The notes: generated by a model not told the origin, from the letters alone. A stretch of DNA of 64,000 bases from Drosophila persimilis (GCF_003286085.1 NW_020825321.1:1674001-1738000); one strand, 5' to 3'; positions 1-11,584 are shown, counted from the first letter of the stretch. Translations and numbers: made by a program.

Positions 1-879
1 CCAATATGAATGCACTTTCACATGCGAGGAAAACGCCCAGTAAAGGTGTATATGTGCATATTTGTATGCTTCGCAACAAAGGCCTGCCATATAGAGATCG
101 TGTCGTTCTTTGAAAGACGTGGATTGAGTTCTGACCTATATTGCGACAACGCCACCAATTTTGTAGGTACGTCACGAGAGCTCAACAAAGCTTTCGACTC
201 GCCAAGTCAGAAGCTCATTGACGACGAATGCAGCCAGCGAGGAGTCAGGTTTCACTTCATCCCCCCACGCTCCCCTCACTTTGGAGGATTATGGGAGAGC
301 GCCGTGAAGGTGGCCAAACAGCTGCTTGTGAAATGCACCAACAGCACAGCACTAAACTACGAAGATCTTTCGACTGCCCTCACAAAAGTAGAAGCGGTGA
401 TGAACTCGAGACCTCTGCATCCCTTGTCATCTGACCCGACTGACTTCGAGGCGCTAACTCCCGGTCATTTCTTTGTTGGCCGACCCCTGAACGCGTTGTT
501 CGACGCACTGTTGAAACTGTCCATGAGTAACCATTGGAAACGCATTCTAATGGTACGCCACATGTTCTGGTACCGCTGTTCGTCGGAATATTTGACGTTG
601 CTGCAGAAGCGAACAGATTGGAACACTGTAGCCAACAACATTCAACTTGGTACACTGGTCCTTATTGCGGAAGACAACGCTCCGCCCGGACAATGGCTGC
701 GGGGAAGAGTTGTAGAGTTACAGCCAGGAGCTGATGGTGCAGTTCGGGTTGTAACACTCAGGACCAAGTCTGGATTATTTAAGCGCAACGTACATAAGCT
801 CTGCCCGCTGCCTACAGATGCCGATGAACTTAATGTTGGAAGGAGCTTCCAAAATGGGGAGAATGTAGACGCCCCTTAA
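1..879 (+). pseudogene. BEL-A copy 1: C-terminal part of BEL/Pao integrase
   Basis: Plus-strand frame open from position 10 to the stop at 879. It carries the BEL/Pao integrase core: a Cys-rich start (CIFVCFATKACHIE), the catalytic Asp context YCDNATNFVG, the block PPRSPHFGGLWE with the catalytic Glu, then the conserved tail RPLHPLSSDP, LTPGHF, LGTLVLIAEDN and SGLFKRNVHKLCPLP. The enzyme would insert the reverse-transcribed element into DNA. The second copy at 3893-4763 is nearly identical and shows that the Met at 10 is not a true start: a Trp codon there (TGG) is TGA here at 7-9. The upstream pol (protease, RT, RNase H) is outside the window. Family call is firm; whether this frame is still expressed is unlikely given the nonsense change. 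Confidence 0.85.
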
Positions 880-1269
880 TAGAATATTGGATTAAATTAC
901 TTTATAAAGGTTGACAATTTGAATATTTGAATTAATATGTAAATACTGCTAAAAATGTGAATTAATTTGAAGTTGGCACGTTACATTATGTACATATAAA
1001 GAAGCGCAATCGATAGCATCGAGCCAAAACGATCTGAATGTGATCACTAGATTTAAGAGATATACGAAATAAAACGAGCGAGCAAGGAACTACATCGAGC
1101 GGATTAAGGAAGGTCTTAATTGGGTAGGTGGATTCCACTGGAAAACTGTTGGAGGGACTTACCTTGTACAGAAAACATAAGTTAAATTACCCTTATATAG
1201 GTGTCAAGTTTATGTTAATGCATCAATAAGTCATCTATTTTTTTTCCTTTTGCCATTAAGGTTTGTTTC
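880..1269 (+). mobile_element. BEL-A 3' end / LTR-like sequence
   Basis: Non-coding sequence directly after the integrase stop. From about 930 it is shared almost base for base with 37333-37646 and then 38752-38790, which together form the same sequence interrupted by a DINE-1 insertion. Its position right after pol and its repetition without coding content suggest part of the BEL-A LTR. Homology stops at about 1269. I could not fix the LTR start. Confidence 0.6.
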
Positions 1270-1477
1270 GCTCACTGAGGATCTGCTCCGCATACATGGG
1301 GCATGATCAACAACCACTGGCCGGAGCCGAACTGATGTTGTTCGCTCTGGCGGAGCCCCTTTTATTTACGAAAAGCAGCTGATCCGTACGGTATGTCCCT
1401 AGCACGTTGTGCTGATGTGTCCCTAACCCGTTTGTCCGGATCGGCTGATAGTGTGCCCGTTGGTGCAGCTGATGCCC
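1270..1477. other. Unassigned gene-free stretch
   Basis: GC-richer than its flanks, with no open frame over 60 codons and no match to any other part of the window that I could see. It lies between the end of BEL-A homology and a CR1-like fragment. Confidence 0.4.
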
Positions 1478-1620
1478 TAGAATAAGTACAGAAAAACTTT
1501 TTAGTCTTTGCTCTGCGGGGCCTTAGCTGGGATGAAGGTGTGAGACTCCCATCTTACTCTAGTAGACTGCTATTAGTAAGCCTCCCATTTTAAGCACAAC
1601 TTGATCAGGGGTGACATAAA
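1478..1620 (+). mobile_element. CR1-like 3' fragment (family of 57100-58044)
   Basis: About 140 bp matching the reverse complement of roughly 57345-57510. Shared blocks include the strings around GATGAAGGTGTGAGACTC and CTTGATCAGGGGTGACATA. Relative to the other copy it lacks about 30 bp in the middle. The matching region encodes part of the C-terminal domain of a CR1/Jockey-type ORF2, so this is a short relic of that family in the opposite orientation. Confidence 0.6.
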
Positions 1621-1632
1621 CAGACGGCAAAC

Positions 1633-2194
1633 TCAACCATAGCCGGCAAACTCAACCGTAGTGTTTCCTCCAGCCAATGTAGAATGAAACGGCATGCGGC
1701 CGCTACTCTTAGCCATTTCCCTCATAATCGCCGCCTTCAGCGAGCTTGCAAGTGACTCAAAAATGTCACACAAACCACTGTGAATTTCGCTTCGATCCAA
1801 TTCCTCAAGCTCGCCGTGAAACATCTCAAATTTGCCGATCAACTTCTCGACTTGCTCTTGCTTTAGCACGAGCATGTAGTAGTCACAGTCCGACCACTCA
1901 TTCTGCCAAGCGGTAACTATCTTTTTCATTTTCTCGCATAATTCCGTTGACTTAAGCTTCAAAAAAGTTTTTTTGCTCACTGCTCATTGGAATTTCGTTA
2001 GCAGCATTAATTTCCCTGGTAGCGGCAGCGTTAGCAGGAAGACCAACGTCTCTAGCGGGAAGATGATCGCAAAGAGTAACATGAGCAATAGACGACAATA
2101 ACCGAGCTAGGCAAGCGAAAGGCGGCCGGTGTAAGAGACGTTTCTTGCGGGAAGTTGACCGAAAAGAGAAGCGCAAGCCAACAGCTACGTGCAC
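1633..2194 (-). pseudogene. Gag-like N-terminal fragment, probably BEL/Pao
   Basis: Two overlapping minus-strand frames: 1633-1980 (115 codons) and 1952-2194. The second contains a better start context, MSSEQKNFFEA, but runs into a stop. A one-base shift near 1960 would join it to the charged helical segment of the first frame (KSTELCEKMKKIVTAW and following, rich in E, K, L, probably coiled coil). BEL/Pao Gag proteins commonly begin with such a short coiled-coil region, and BEL fragments lie on both sides, but no zinc knuckle or protease is present to prove it. Could also be from an unrelated LTR element. Confidence 0.35.
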
Positions 2195-2696
2195 TACCGA
2201 ATATGCAGGGGAGGCCGGTGTATATATATGGATAACTTATGTGGTCGATGACACTGGTTAAGATGGCAATTAGTTTAGACCTTCGAATGCTATATTAGTT
2301 TGTGATTGCACTGATTATTTATTGCACAATCACGTCGGGGTCACACACACATGGTATATATGTGAACAACCGATGAACAACGATGCGATTCTGATGGCTA
2401 CGAACATCAACTCCAGACTAACTAAGGCAGGCGGACCGACTTGGCCGTGCCCTAATGCAGGCGAGCGTACAAAGAGAGCGATAGAAGGAGAGCGCTATGG
2501 CTGCAGCTAATCCCATAGCTCGGGCTGAAGCTAAGTCGAGAACGAAACAATAGATAGAGCGCGAGAGAACGGCAGGAACGAAGAAGGCGGACAGAGAGTC
2601 GAAAGAACGGCAGTGCAAAAATCGAACAGTAATGGTGATTTACGTAAGGCTGCACCACTGGCTATAATTTTAATTATTTTTGCAGCTTGACCCGAC
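2195..2696. other. Unassigned gene-free stretch
   Basis: No convincing frame. 2430-2600 is purine-rich (many GAGAGCG and GAACGG words) and gives only overlapping low-complexity frames. Possibly leader or LTR sequence of the gag-like fragment to its left, but nothing in the window confirms this. Confidence 0.3.
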
Positions 2697-3114
2697 AAAG
2701 AGCCATATGAAAATAATAATAAAACTTTGTCAAAACCAGATTAAAATGTTTCCAAGAAGAGTATTTTGGTATTTAATTATCTCAGATATTCGCATAGATA
2801 ACATTTTCAATCTCTGTCAATTATTATGATTCCCAAATTTCATCCATATCGACTGCAGCTTAAGAGCAGCCCTTAATGCTTTTTCTTTGTATCAAAAAAA
2901 TTACATCATTAGATGTGAGGTCTTGGGCTCTCATTTTAATGCTTCCGATTCCTCAGCTATGCAGTAATTTCCGCAAGGGAATTTCCGTCGGTTTACGTAT
3001 AATAATAAGTCGGCAGTTTCGGCTCCAAATTTTCGTTTTCTGTGTAGGTTCCTTGTTAGTTCTTCCTATGTCGTCCATGTCGTAATTGTTTCGAGTAGTT
3101 TCTTAGTTTTTATT
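2697..3114 (-). mobile_element. Element X fragment (copy fused to BEL-A)
   Basis: Matches 48497-48957 and 29212-29620. In the 48-kb copy this stretch includes the minus-strand frame 48673-48969. Here the frame is broken. At 3114/3115 X sequence stops after the string TTTATTTTGTTAG and BEL-A RNase H sequence begins. The same junction recurs at 29620/29621, so the two pieces were already joined before this copy was made. X is an unidentified element, see 48031-49214. Confidence 0.6.
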
Positions 3115-4763
3115 TTGTTAGAGAAGGTTAACTATTTCACGGATTCCACAATTGTGTTAAATTGGCTAACGTCACATGCTAGTCGATGGACCACCTTCGT
3201 TGCCAACAGGGTGGCTCAAACGTGTACAGGATTGGTTCAAGGTCGACACAAAATCAAACCCGGCAGATATTGTATCAAGGGGATTATTGGTAATTGAATT
3301 GAGCCAACGATGTGGTGGAACAGTCCAAAATTTGTAATGGACGCAGCAGATGACTGGACCAAATTTAATTGGTGTGAGGAAATACAAACATAGCCGGAGG
3401 AGAGGAAATGTAAGTTCTCGCTGACAGTTGGTAAGGTAGAGGATAATGAGAAGTTAGATGTCGTGGGGACATGCAAATTTGCAAATGATTTCCTTAAATT
3501 GCAGCGAGTTTTTAGCTATATTTTTCGCTGGCGTAGAATATCGTTGAGATCGAACTCAAATGCAAGAGGCAACCTTACTGCAGCTGAAATGGACTGCGGA
3601 TTGCGCTATATTGTGTATAATGTGCAGCAGCTGAGATTGCACGAGGAATTCATTAAGCTTAAGGAGGGAAAGGTGATAAAATCAGCGAGAATTCAGTGTT
3701 TAAGGCCGTTTTTACATGAGGAAGAGGGAATAACTATTATTCGAGTCGGCGGAAGGTTGTCCAATGCCGAATTGCCATTTGACACAAGGCATCCCATCTT
3801 AATGCCGAGCAACCATAAAGTGGTAAAAGGGGCTTGTTGAACTCACACATCGAAAGAATTTACATTCCGGAGCACAATCGCTATGCGCCTTTTTGCGACA
3901 GAGATATTGGGTAATCAATTGCAGGAAACTTGCCCGCACGGTGATCCGTGGCTGCATACCATGCTTTCGTCGTCGGCCGCTCGCTGCAACACAGCTGATG
4001 GGAGCGATGCCAGCCAGCCGAGTGCGAGGCTATATCTACCCCTTCGAGCGCGCTGGACTGGAGTTTGCTGGGCCAATATGGATGTACTATCACATGCGAG
4101 GAAAACGCACAGTAAAGGTGTATCTGTGCATATTTGTATGCTTCGCAACAAAGGCCTGCCATATAGAGATCGTGTCGTTCTTTGCAAGACGTGGATTGAG
4201 TTCTGACCTATATTGCGATAACGCCACCAATTTTGTAGGTGCGTCTCGAGAGCTCAACAAAGCTTACGACTCGCCAAGTCAGAAGCTCATTGACGACGAA
4301 TGCAGCCAGCGAGGAGTCAGGTTTCACTTCATCCCCCCACGCTCCCCTCACTTTGGAGGATTATGGGAGAGCGCCGTGAAGGTGGCCAAACAGCTGCTTG
4401 TGAAATGCACCAACAGCACAGCACTAAACTACGAAGATCTTGCGACTGCCATCACAAAAGTAGAAGCGGTGATGAATTCGAGACCTCTGCATCCCTTGTA
4501 ATCGGACCCGAATGACTTCGTGGCGCTAACTCCCGGTCATTTCTTGGTTGGCCGACCCCTGAACGCGTTGTTCGACGCACTGTTGAAACTGTCCATGAGC
4601 AACCATTGGAAAAGCATTCTAATGGTACGCCACATGTTCTGGCACCGCTGTTCGTCGGAATATTTGACGTTGCTGCAGAAGCGGACAAATTGGAACACTG
4701 TAGCCAACAACATTTAACTTGGTGCACTGGTCCTTATTGCGGAAGAAAACGTTCCGCCCGTAC
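3115..4763 (+). pseudogene. BEL-A copy 2: RNase H to integrase, broken
   Basis: Starts in the RNase H domain (YFTDSTIVLNWLTS, the Asp-Ser-Thr block near 3130) and continues through the RNase H-integrase connection (3463-3840, ending RVGGRLSNAELPFDTRHPILMP), the integrase zinc region and the core (3893-4501), then 4520-4763 in the same order as copy 1. Damage: a stop at 3840 with a frameshift before 3893, a stop at 4499 replacing the Ser codon seen in copy 1 (LHPLSSDP), and a further stop at 4714. It ends at about 4763 by jumping to LTR-end-like sequence, so the last 40 or so codons of pol are missing. Catalytic contexts YCDNATNFVG and FGGLWESAV are intact but the product would be fragmentary. 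Confidence 0.85.
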
Positions 4764-4889
4764 ACTGCTGCTGATTATCATATCATAATAATCAAATTAA
4801 TCAAAGTAATCAGAATCTGCTGGATATGGCTCTACATTTTCGATAATTTCCGATCTTTAAAATTTGTGATGTATGTAATAGATTTTCAT
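4764..4889 (+). mobile_element. BEL-A LTR-end fragment
   Basis: About 125 bp nearly identical to 38955-39064, where it forms the right part of a BEL-A LTR-like block. It abuts the broken pol of copy 2, with the intervening 3' sequence deleted. Ends at TTTTCAT in both places. Confidence 0.55.
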
Positions 4890-5282
4890 AATGGGCACCT
4901 TCACCAGAACAATGTATTATGCAACATGTATCATGTTTCCTGTATCATGTTTTTGAGTTATTAAGCTTTTTCGGCTTTACGAAAGCAGCGAACACGTTCA
5001 GATAGCCTACCCACCCGATCCCATACAGTTGATTCATGATGGGCTCGGGTTAACAACACTATGGTCGGATCCGAGACACAGATCAAGATATAGTCCGACG
5101 GAATTTTTCCAATAGTTCATTTGAGATAGTGACTGATCAATTAAGATGTCAGTAAATTGATTTCCTCACATAAGAAAAAAGTTGTTAGACTCGTCTAAGT
5201 CCACATCTGATTTAGACGACTTTTATATCGGACATGTGCTGCTCGTATATTGTGATATCAGACAATGGAGCAAGCAATGAGG
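4890..5282. other. Unassigned gene-free stretch
   Basis: AT-rich, no frame of note, no internal match found in the window. The only local feature is a short repeated word block (ATGTATCATGTTTCCTGTATC) near 4925-4950. Confidence 0.35.
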
Positions 5283-5670
5283 ATAGAAAAACCGGGAAGA
5301 TTTAATGTTACACACAGTAATTCCAGGTCTTGTTGACTTGGATAGAGAAATGTTCCGATGCGAAGTTGGAGTCCACTGCAATCAAAGTGCCTCCTCCACG
5401 TGGGGACGAACAGTCATTTCTAAGCTTTGATATCGACCTGCTTAAACTTCGGAGATAAAGATATCGGTTTTGTGCCATTTCTCGGCAATACAATAAGATG
5501 GGTTTAATATGTGAAACCACAGGAGGAGAGTGCTGAGCTCCATGAGTAGGACTCTATTTATAATTCTGAAAAGAGAATAAGCTAATGTTTTGGTTGGGTA
5601 AGAGTAGAGCGGGAAGAAGAGGATGAACTTTGGCTTGATTTTTAATAAGGAATGTTATGCGGCCTTATGT
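5283..5670 (-). mobile_element. Element X fragment with endonuclease-like frame
   Basis: Matches 25192-25440 and, further on, 48031-48165. The minus-strand frame 5308-5520 contains RGGGTLIAVDSNFASEHF, which resembles the GGG-LIAV block of the APE endonuclease of CR1/Jockey-type elements (compare GGVLIAVKSVFSSELF in the CR1 ORF2 at 44135). This is the main clue that X is a non-LTR retrotransposon. The fragment is cut at 5670 by the Gyp-A LTR. Confidence 0.45.
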
Positions 5671-7142
5671 TGTAGTGGCCAGTGAAGCAACCCCAGATTA
5701 AATTCCCTAATAATTTCCCAGATATAAAGCAGATTCAAATCACGCGCCAACTTGATTAGTTCGAACACCAAGGCTTTAAAAACAGCTACTTCGAATATGG
5801 AGCTTTAATTGCTCGAATGTTCTTTTTCGTCTCTCGAGACCGAATTCCATGGAAGGGCCCCGTTAAAGCTCGTCTATGCCGCTTAAGCCGACAGCGACGG
5901 TGAACACGCGGATCAATTCCATTTTTCTCCCAAAACACTTCGGTTGTGCCTGTGCCAATAGTGCCAAACTCTAGTGGAAGTCCACGTGTCCCTGTATTAC
6001 ATAATACATACCAAATTACATAATTGCAAGTCGGCGGAGAATCGACTAAAAAGCAAGATCAAGCTATATTGTGTGGTGAAAGTGCAAAGTGCTACGTAGA
6101 GAAAAAAAAAGAAGGTGATTATAAAGGAAAGCAGGTTTGGTACATTCACTGAATTCCGAATCTATTACAGAATCTCTTGGTCACTGGAGGTCTGCCGTGC
6201 TTTGGCGCTCTCACGCCTAAAACCCCCCCCCCCACGCAACCTCCAGTGTCTTATTTTTGGCCGCTTCGAATTACCAGCGTCTCCGTTGTACGGACGATCT
6301 GCATCGACTTTTGAATGCCCTCTAATCGTATCTTGCGAGATACAACTCAACATCCTTGATGCGGAATCGACAACGCCTAGGAATTAAAGTGGAAATTTAT
6401 GTCAGCTGAAATTGTGCAGAAAATGTGAATACCAGATCAGGAATCGGAATCTAGGGTGACCTGTGTCGTGGACAACATGTGATCATCGATTCGTGAGTAC
6501 GAACATACCCGCGAAATAGCAGGGTATAGCAGCGGTGCAGCGTAATGAAAGGGAGAGCGTGATAACTCACACGCCAAGAGCGAGCTTTCGTTCGAAGAGA
6601 ATTCGGACATATGCGTGCGTATGCACACACATATAAACGTGCATTAATTTGATCATCGACATTCTCTTTGCTTTGTCTTGTTCTTTTCTTTTGCTTGCAT
6701 TCTTGTGTTTGCACTTCAATTAAATTTGACTTTAAATGTAAAATCATATAAACATATACATTTATATTAAGGAATATCTTTCCTATAGAATTAATTTCTT
6801 TATCTTATGTCTTAAGTTCCTTTCCTAATTAACTCAATGTTAAGCCTTGATTAACTCTGGCAATGTCGGCCAAAATATCATTCTTTAATTCTTTCCTATT
6901 TTTATATAATTAATATTGTTCCACAGCTAACGAAGCAGTTCATTGGGCCCAACGAGCTCGTCAAGGAAAGTGTTTGAATTTGGTAATGATCATTAGTTTT
7001 GTATTGAATGGAAATGTTGACCTTCGTGAGAAAAAAAGCTCAGTTTTGCTATGAATTGTATTTTAAATTCTTAAGTTAATGAACCTTTTTGTTAGATATG
7101 AATCTTTTGAATCTTGATTAATATATATAGTGATCTCCTACA
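5671..7142 (+). mobile_element. Gyp-A LTR, copy 1
   Basis: Starts TGTAGTGGCC, as does the copy at 9486, which follows a gypsy integrase and a purine-rich tract. Proposed end CCTACA at 7142, giving inverted TGTAG/CTACA termini. The right edge is inferred, because every copy in the window is followed by the same internal sequence. About 1.47 kb, long for gypsy but in the range of Osvaldo-like LTRs. It holds a C11 tract near 6222 and only spurious short frames. Compared with copy 2 it lacks about 170 bp just before the end (near 7125). Confidence 0.7.
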
Positions 7143-7281
7143 CCTAGGATCACTAAATTAAATACGCGACTACCGGATTCCTTCTTGCCATCTATGCTGA
7201 CCGGGGATTGATTACATTTGTTTTTTTTCTTGTGTTTTGATCAAAGTAGATTCTGTGTAAGTGCACTTAAATTTTTATAAT

Positions 7282-7437
7282 ATGGCGAGAACAAGGAAGT
7301 ATAGGGATAGGAAAGACCCCGACCCCATCCGGCGAGCTGAGCCCAGAGCGCAGTATAGTGCACTAACCCCGATTCCCTTTCCTGCTGAGGCTGCATTGCC
7401 AAAAAGATTTAACCAGCCCGTAGCCATAACATTATAA
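7282..7437 (+). pseudogene. Gyp-A gag N-terminus, truncated (copy 1)
   Basis: A 51-codon frame starting MARTRKYRDRKDPDPIRRAE, 139 bp after the proposed LTR end, where a Gag start is expected. Very basic N-terminus, then a Pro/Ala-rich stretch. It stops at TAA 7435-7437, just where element X sequence begins, so the rest of gag has been lost. I do not recognise the sequence itself. The assignment rests on position and on three identical copies downstream of the LTR. Confidence 0.45.
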
Positions 7438-7610
7438 ACTATAATAGAATAAAGAAACATACATACATCTTGAATGATGCTTATTTACTGTAATAAGTAA
7501 TTTAAGCATCTCGACCTTCAGCCCATTAAGAAAATTTAGTTTTTTGAGTGGTCTTAAATAATGATAGAAAACAAATTAACAGCGATATCTTAGCAAATCT
7601 CGCCGCAAAC
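7438..7610 (-). mobile_element. Element X fragment flanking LOA-A (copy 1)
   Basis: Matches 25460-25635 and 48210-48414. Joined on the left to Gyp-A gag and on the right to the (TTAGG)n end of LOA-A. The right junction is identical in four places (7610, 11584, 16252, 25635). Confidence 0.65.
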
Positions 7611-8538
7611 TAGGTTAGGTTAGGTAGAGGCGGCTGCCAGGCTCGCTCGGAGCCCGGCACACTTATGCCGATTTCGGCCCGTTGTGATACCGCTTACGAT
7701 CATTCCCTCCCTGCAGTGAGATTTCATGTCAACAGTTGACCCATACAGATGCTCTTATAAAGTTTGCGATCTTTCTGGGACATAGCGTGGACATCTCCCA
7801 GATGTGGTTTAGAAAGGCGGAGCCCAAGTGATGCAGCCTCCTTCTCCTGAGAGCTGGACAGGAACAGATCAGGTGTTCCACTGTCTCCTCCTCGTCCTCG
7901 TCTCTGCAGCTGCGGCAGAAATCGTTGTATGGGGCACCCAGCCTACTTGCGTGAGTGCCTACTAGCCAGTGTCCTGTTAAGGAACGTATGACCGCGCTGC
8001 ACCTTTCCCTGCCTACTTTGCAGAGCTCTGCGGTGCGCTTCTTATCTATGGTCGGCCATGTTTGCCGAGCTGTGCGACAACGTGGCCCTATTTGCCACTT
8101 GTTGTCTGTTAGTCGCATGTACTGCTCTTTTATGATGAGCTTGCAGCTGGCCATAGGCATACAACTATCCTCCTTATCTTGGATAGTACCAGATCTGGCC
8201 ATCTGATAGCAAATTGCTGAGCCATCTCGTGAAGAGATCTGCGGCACTTCGCCACAGTAGACGAGTTCGAGGAGATCGCGTTGATCGCAGCTTGGCTATC
8301 GCTGTAGATGTTTAGATTGGTTGCCGTGGTGGTAACCGTATGAAGGCAGTACAGAGCCTCCCTGATTGCTGTAACTTCCGCTTGGAAGACGCTACAGTGA
8401 TCCGAAAGCCTGAAAGATTGCCTTATGTTTAGCTGTTCAGAGTAGATTCCTCCTCCAACCCTGCCGTCCAGCATTGAGCCATCCGTGAAGCTGCTTATGG
8501 CCCCGTCTGGGCCGGGGAGTCTCTCGAGCTATTAGTCT
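7611..8538 (-). pseudogene. LOA-A minus copy 1: RNase H and C-terminus of ORF2
   Basis: Minus-strand 3' part of a LOA-clade non-LTR retrotransposon. Begins with the tail (AGGTTAGGTTAGGT read on plus), a 3' UTR, then ORF2. 8130-8474 holds RNase H blocks (LDGRVGGGIYSEQL, FQAEVTAIREALYCL, IYSDSQAAINAIS). 7729-8247 holds the C-terminal domain with a Cys-His motif CRSCRDEDEEETVEHLICSC. The two frames overlap around a frameshift near 8240, where about 40 residues containing the RNase H VPRH/ADELA block have been lost (compare 33790-33870 in the plus-strand copy). Cut at 8538 by a jump into Gyp-A integrase. Confidence 0.85.
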
Positions 8539-9413
8539 TACGACCACCATTGGGAAAGCCAATGCAATCAGAGAGACCGTTTCAACGACTCTACATGGAT
8601 CTGTTAGGTCCATACCCTCGTTCAAAGGCAGGGAATATCGGATTATTAATAATCGTGGATCATTGTACAAAATTCCATTTTCTCTGTCCATTGAAACGAT
8701 TCACTTCCGGAAAGATTTGCGAGTACTTAGAAAATTCCATTTTCTTTACGTTTGGAGTGCCGGAATCCATCTTAACGGACAATGGTTCTCAATTTCGATC
8801 AGGATTCTTTGAGGCTTTTCTAACTCGATTTTCAATTAAACATATTTGTACCGCTTTTTATTCGCCTCAAGCGAATGCAAGCGAGCGCTTAAACCGATCG
8901 GTTTTGGCGGCTATCCGTGCGTACGTGGGGAAAGATCACACTACCTGGGATCAACGACTGAATGAGATTAACGGTGCTATTCGATCCAGTCTACATACAA
9001 CCACCGGATATTCTCCTTACTTCCTTACGTTTGGGCAAAACATGATTTTGAATGGCAAGGATTACGAATTGCTCAGGAAACTTAACTTGCTATCAGATGA
9101 TTCTAGAGTTAATTACCCCGATGCTCTGCAGTTGGCAAGGTATGCAGCAAAGGTCAACAATGCAAAGGCTCATGCAACCAACGCGAGGGTATACAATTTG
9201 AGGAGTAGAAACATACAATTCAACGTCGGAGATCAGGTTTACGTTCGCAATTTCTCCCAAAGCAACGCGTCTAAACAATTCAGCCATAAATTAGCGCAGG
9301 TGTTTGTGACCGCCACAGTAACGAAAAAGCTAGGTCCTGTTTATTACGAATTATCGAACGAGAAAGGAAAGAAAATGGGAGTATATCACGTAAAGGATAT
9401 TCAAACCCGCTAA
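8539..9413 (+). CDS. Gyp-A integrase, Ty3/gypsy type (partial)
   Basis: Open frame to the stop at 9413. Homology begins right at the junction (RPPLGKPM before the Met at 8550), so the Met is internal and the zinc-binding N-terminus is missing. Core catalytic residues, counted from the Met at 8550: Asp17 (LYMDLLGPYP), Asp77 (ILTDNGSQF) and Glu112 (QANASERLN), close to the usual D,DX35E spacing. The C-terminal domain includes YNLRSRNIQFNVGDQVYVRN, and the ending VYHVKDIQTR is typical of a chromatin-facing gypsy tail. No stops or frameshifts inside. Followed by a purine-rich tract and the LTR at 9486. The upstream RT and protease are absent. Confidence 0.9.
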
Positions 9414-9473
9414 TTCACTGTCCTTCCTTTCTTTTCGATTACGATCCCTGTCGATCACTCCGGGACATAATCT

Positions 9474-9485
9474 GGTGGTGGAGAG
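9474..9485 (+). other. Polypurine-rich tract before Gyp-A LTR
   Basis: GGTGGTGGAGAG sits immediately 5' of the TGTAG start of the LTR, where the plus-strand primer for reverse transcription is expected. It is interrupted by two T residues. It supports 9486 as an LTR left edge. Confidence 0.55.
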
Positions 9486-11117
9486 TGTAGTGGCCAGTGA
9501 AGCAAACCCAGATTAAATTCCCTAATAATTTCCCAGATATAAAGCAGATTCAAATCACGCGCCAACTTGATTAGTTCGAACACCAAGGCTTTAAAAACAG
9601 CTACTTCGAATATGGAGCTTTAATTGCTCGAATGTTCTTTTTCGTCTCTCGAGACCGAATTCCATGGAAGGGCCCCGTTAAAGCTCGTCTATGCCGCTTA
9701 AGCCGACAGCGACGGTGAACACGCGGATCAATTCCATTTTTCTCCCAAAACACTTCGGTTGTGCCTGTGCCAATAGTGCCAAACTCTAGTGGAAGTCCAC
9801 GTGTCCCTGTATTACATAATACATACCAAATTACATAATTGCAAGTCGGCGGAGAATCGACTAAAAAGCAAGATCAAGCTATATTGTGTGGTGAAAGTGC
9901 AAAGTGCTACGTAGAGAAAAAAAAAGAAGGTGATTATAAAGGAAAGCAGGTTTGGTACATTCACTGAATTCCGAATCTATTACAGAATCTCTTGGTCACT
10001 GGAGGTCTGCCGTGCTTTGGCGCTCTCACGCCTAAAACCCCCCCCCCCCACGCAACCTCCAGTGTCTTATTTTTGGCCGCTTCGAATTACCAGCGTCTCC
10101 GTTGTACGGACGATCTGCATCGACTTTTGAATGCCCTCTAATCGTATCTTGCGAGATACAACTCAACATCCTTGATGCGGAATCGACAACGCCTAGGAAT
10201 TAAAGTGGAAATTTATGTCAGCTGAAATTGTGCAGAAAATGTGAATACCAGATCAGGAATCGGAATCTAGGGTGACCTGTGTCGTGGACAACATGTGATC
10301 ATCGATTCGTGAGTACGAACATACCCGCGAAATAGCAGGGTATAGCAGCGGTGCAGCGTAATGAAAGGGAGAGCGTGATAACTCACACGCCAAGAGCGAG
10401 CTTTCGTTCGAAGAGAATTCGGACATATGCGTGCGTATGCACACACATATAAACGTGCATTAATTTGATCATCGACATTCTCTTTGCTTTGTCTTGTTCT
10501 TTTCTTTTGCTTGCATTCTTGTGTTTGCACTTCAATTAAATTTGACTTTAAATGTAAAATCATATAAACATATACATTTATATTAAGGAATATCTTTCCT
10601 ATAGAATTAATTTCTTTATCTTATGTCTTAAGTTCCTTTCCTAATTAACTCAATGTTAAGCCTTGATTAACTCTGGCAATGTCGGCCAAAATATCATTCT
10701 TTAATTCTTTACTATTTTTATATAATTAATATTGTTCCACAGCTACCGAAGCAGTTCATTGGGCCCAACGAGCTCGTCAAGGAAAGTGTTTGAATTTGGT
10801 AATGATCATTAGTTTTGTATTGAATGGAAATGTTGACCTTCGTGAGAAAAAAAGCTCAGTTTTGCTATGAATTGTATTTTATATTCTTAAGTTAATGAAC
10901 CTTTTTGTTAGATATGAATCTTTTGAATCTTGATTAATATAACTATTTTGAATTAACATGAATATGGAATAAATAACCACCATTCTGTCTAAGTACATAA
11001 TGCCAATGATACATCGAGTGTAATAATGCCGCGGTAGTTACGTTAGGGGCCATGCCAACATCGTTCCACGCATTGCCGAAGGAAGGGAGGGTATAGAGGA
11101 ACTAGTGATCTCCTACA
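9486..11117 (+). mobile_element. Gyp-A LTR, copy 2
   Basis: About 1.63 kb from TGTAGTGGCC to CCTACA. Nearly identical to copy 1, with one extra C in the poly-C tract near 10040, a few substitutions and about 170 bp (near 10943-11110) missing from copy 1. Here it serves as the 3' LTR of the integrase at 8539-9413, yet it is followed by leader and gag sequence as if it were a 5' LTR. That LTR-internal-LTR-internal order points to tandem duplication by recombination. Confidence 0.75.
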
Positions 11118-11255
11118 CCTAGGATCACTAAATTAAATACGCGACTACCGGATTCCTTCTTGCCATCTATGCTGACCGGGGATTGATTACATTTGTTTTT
11201 TTCTTGTGTTTTGATCAAAGTAGATTCTGTGTAAGTGCACTTAAATTTTTATAAT

Positions 11256-11411
11256 ATGGCGAGAACAAGGAAGTATAGGGATAGGAAAGACCCCGACCCC
11301 ATCCGGCGAGCTGAGCCCAGAGCGCAGTATAGTGCACTAACCCCGATTCCCTTTCCTGCTGAGGCTGCATTGCCAAAAAGATTTAACCAGCCCGTAGCCA
11401 TAACATTATAA
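11256..11411 (+). pseudogene. Gyp-A gag N-terminus, truncated (copy 2)
   Basis: Identical in structure to 7282-7437: 51 codons starting MARTRKYRDR, ended by TAA at the junction with element X. It lies 138 bp after the proposed LTR end. Confidence 0.45.
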
Positions 11412-11584
11412 ACTATAATAGAATAAAGAAACATACATACATCTTGAATGATGCTTATTTACTGTAATAAGTAATTTAAGCATCTCGACCTTCAGCCCAT
11501 TAAGAAAATTTAGTTTTTTGAGTGGTCTTAAATAATGATAGAAAACAAATTAACAGCGATATCTTAGCAAATCTCGCCGCAAAC
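11412..11584 (-). mobile_element. Element X fragment flanking LOA-A (copy 2)
   Basis: Same sequence and same two junctions as 7438-7610. Confidence 0.65.

Noticed and set aside
6437-6747. Overlapping minus-strand frames repeated three times (6437, 10253, 14971) as a conserved gene
   Set aside because: They lie inside the Gyp-A LTR and are conserved only because the LTR is duplicated. No motif, and the overlapping frames are equally preserved.
7611-7630. TTAGG repeats read as telomere sequence
   Set aside because: Only two to four units, always at the 3' end of a LOA element and inside a repeat-rich interior, so they are element tails and not chromosome ends.
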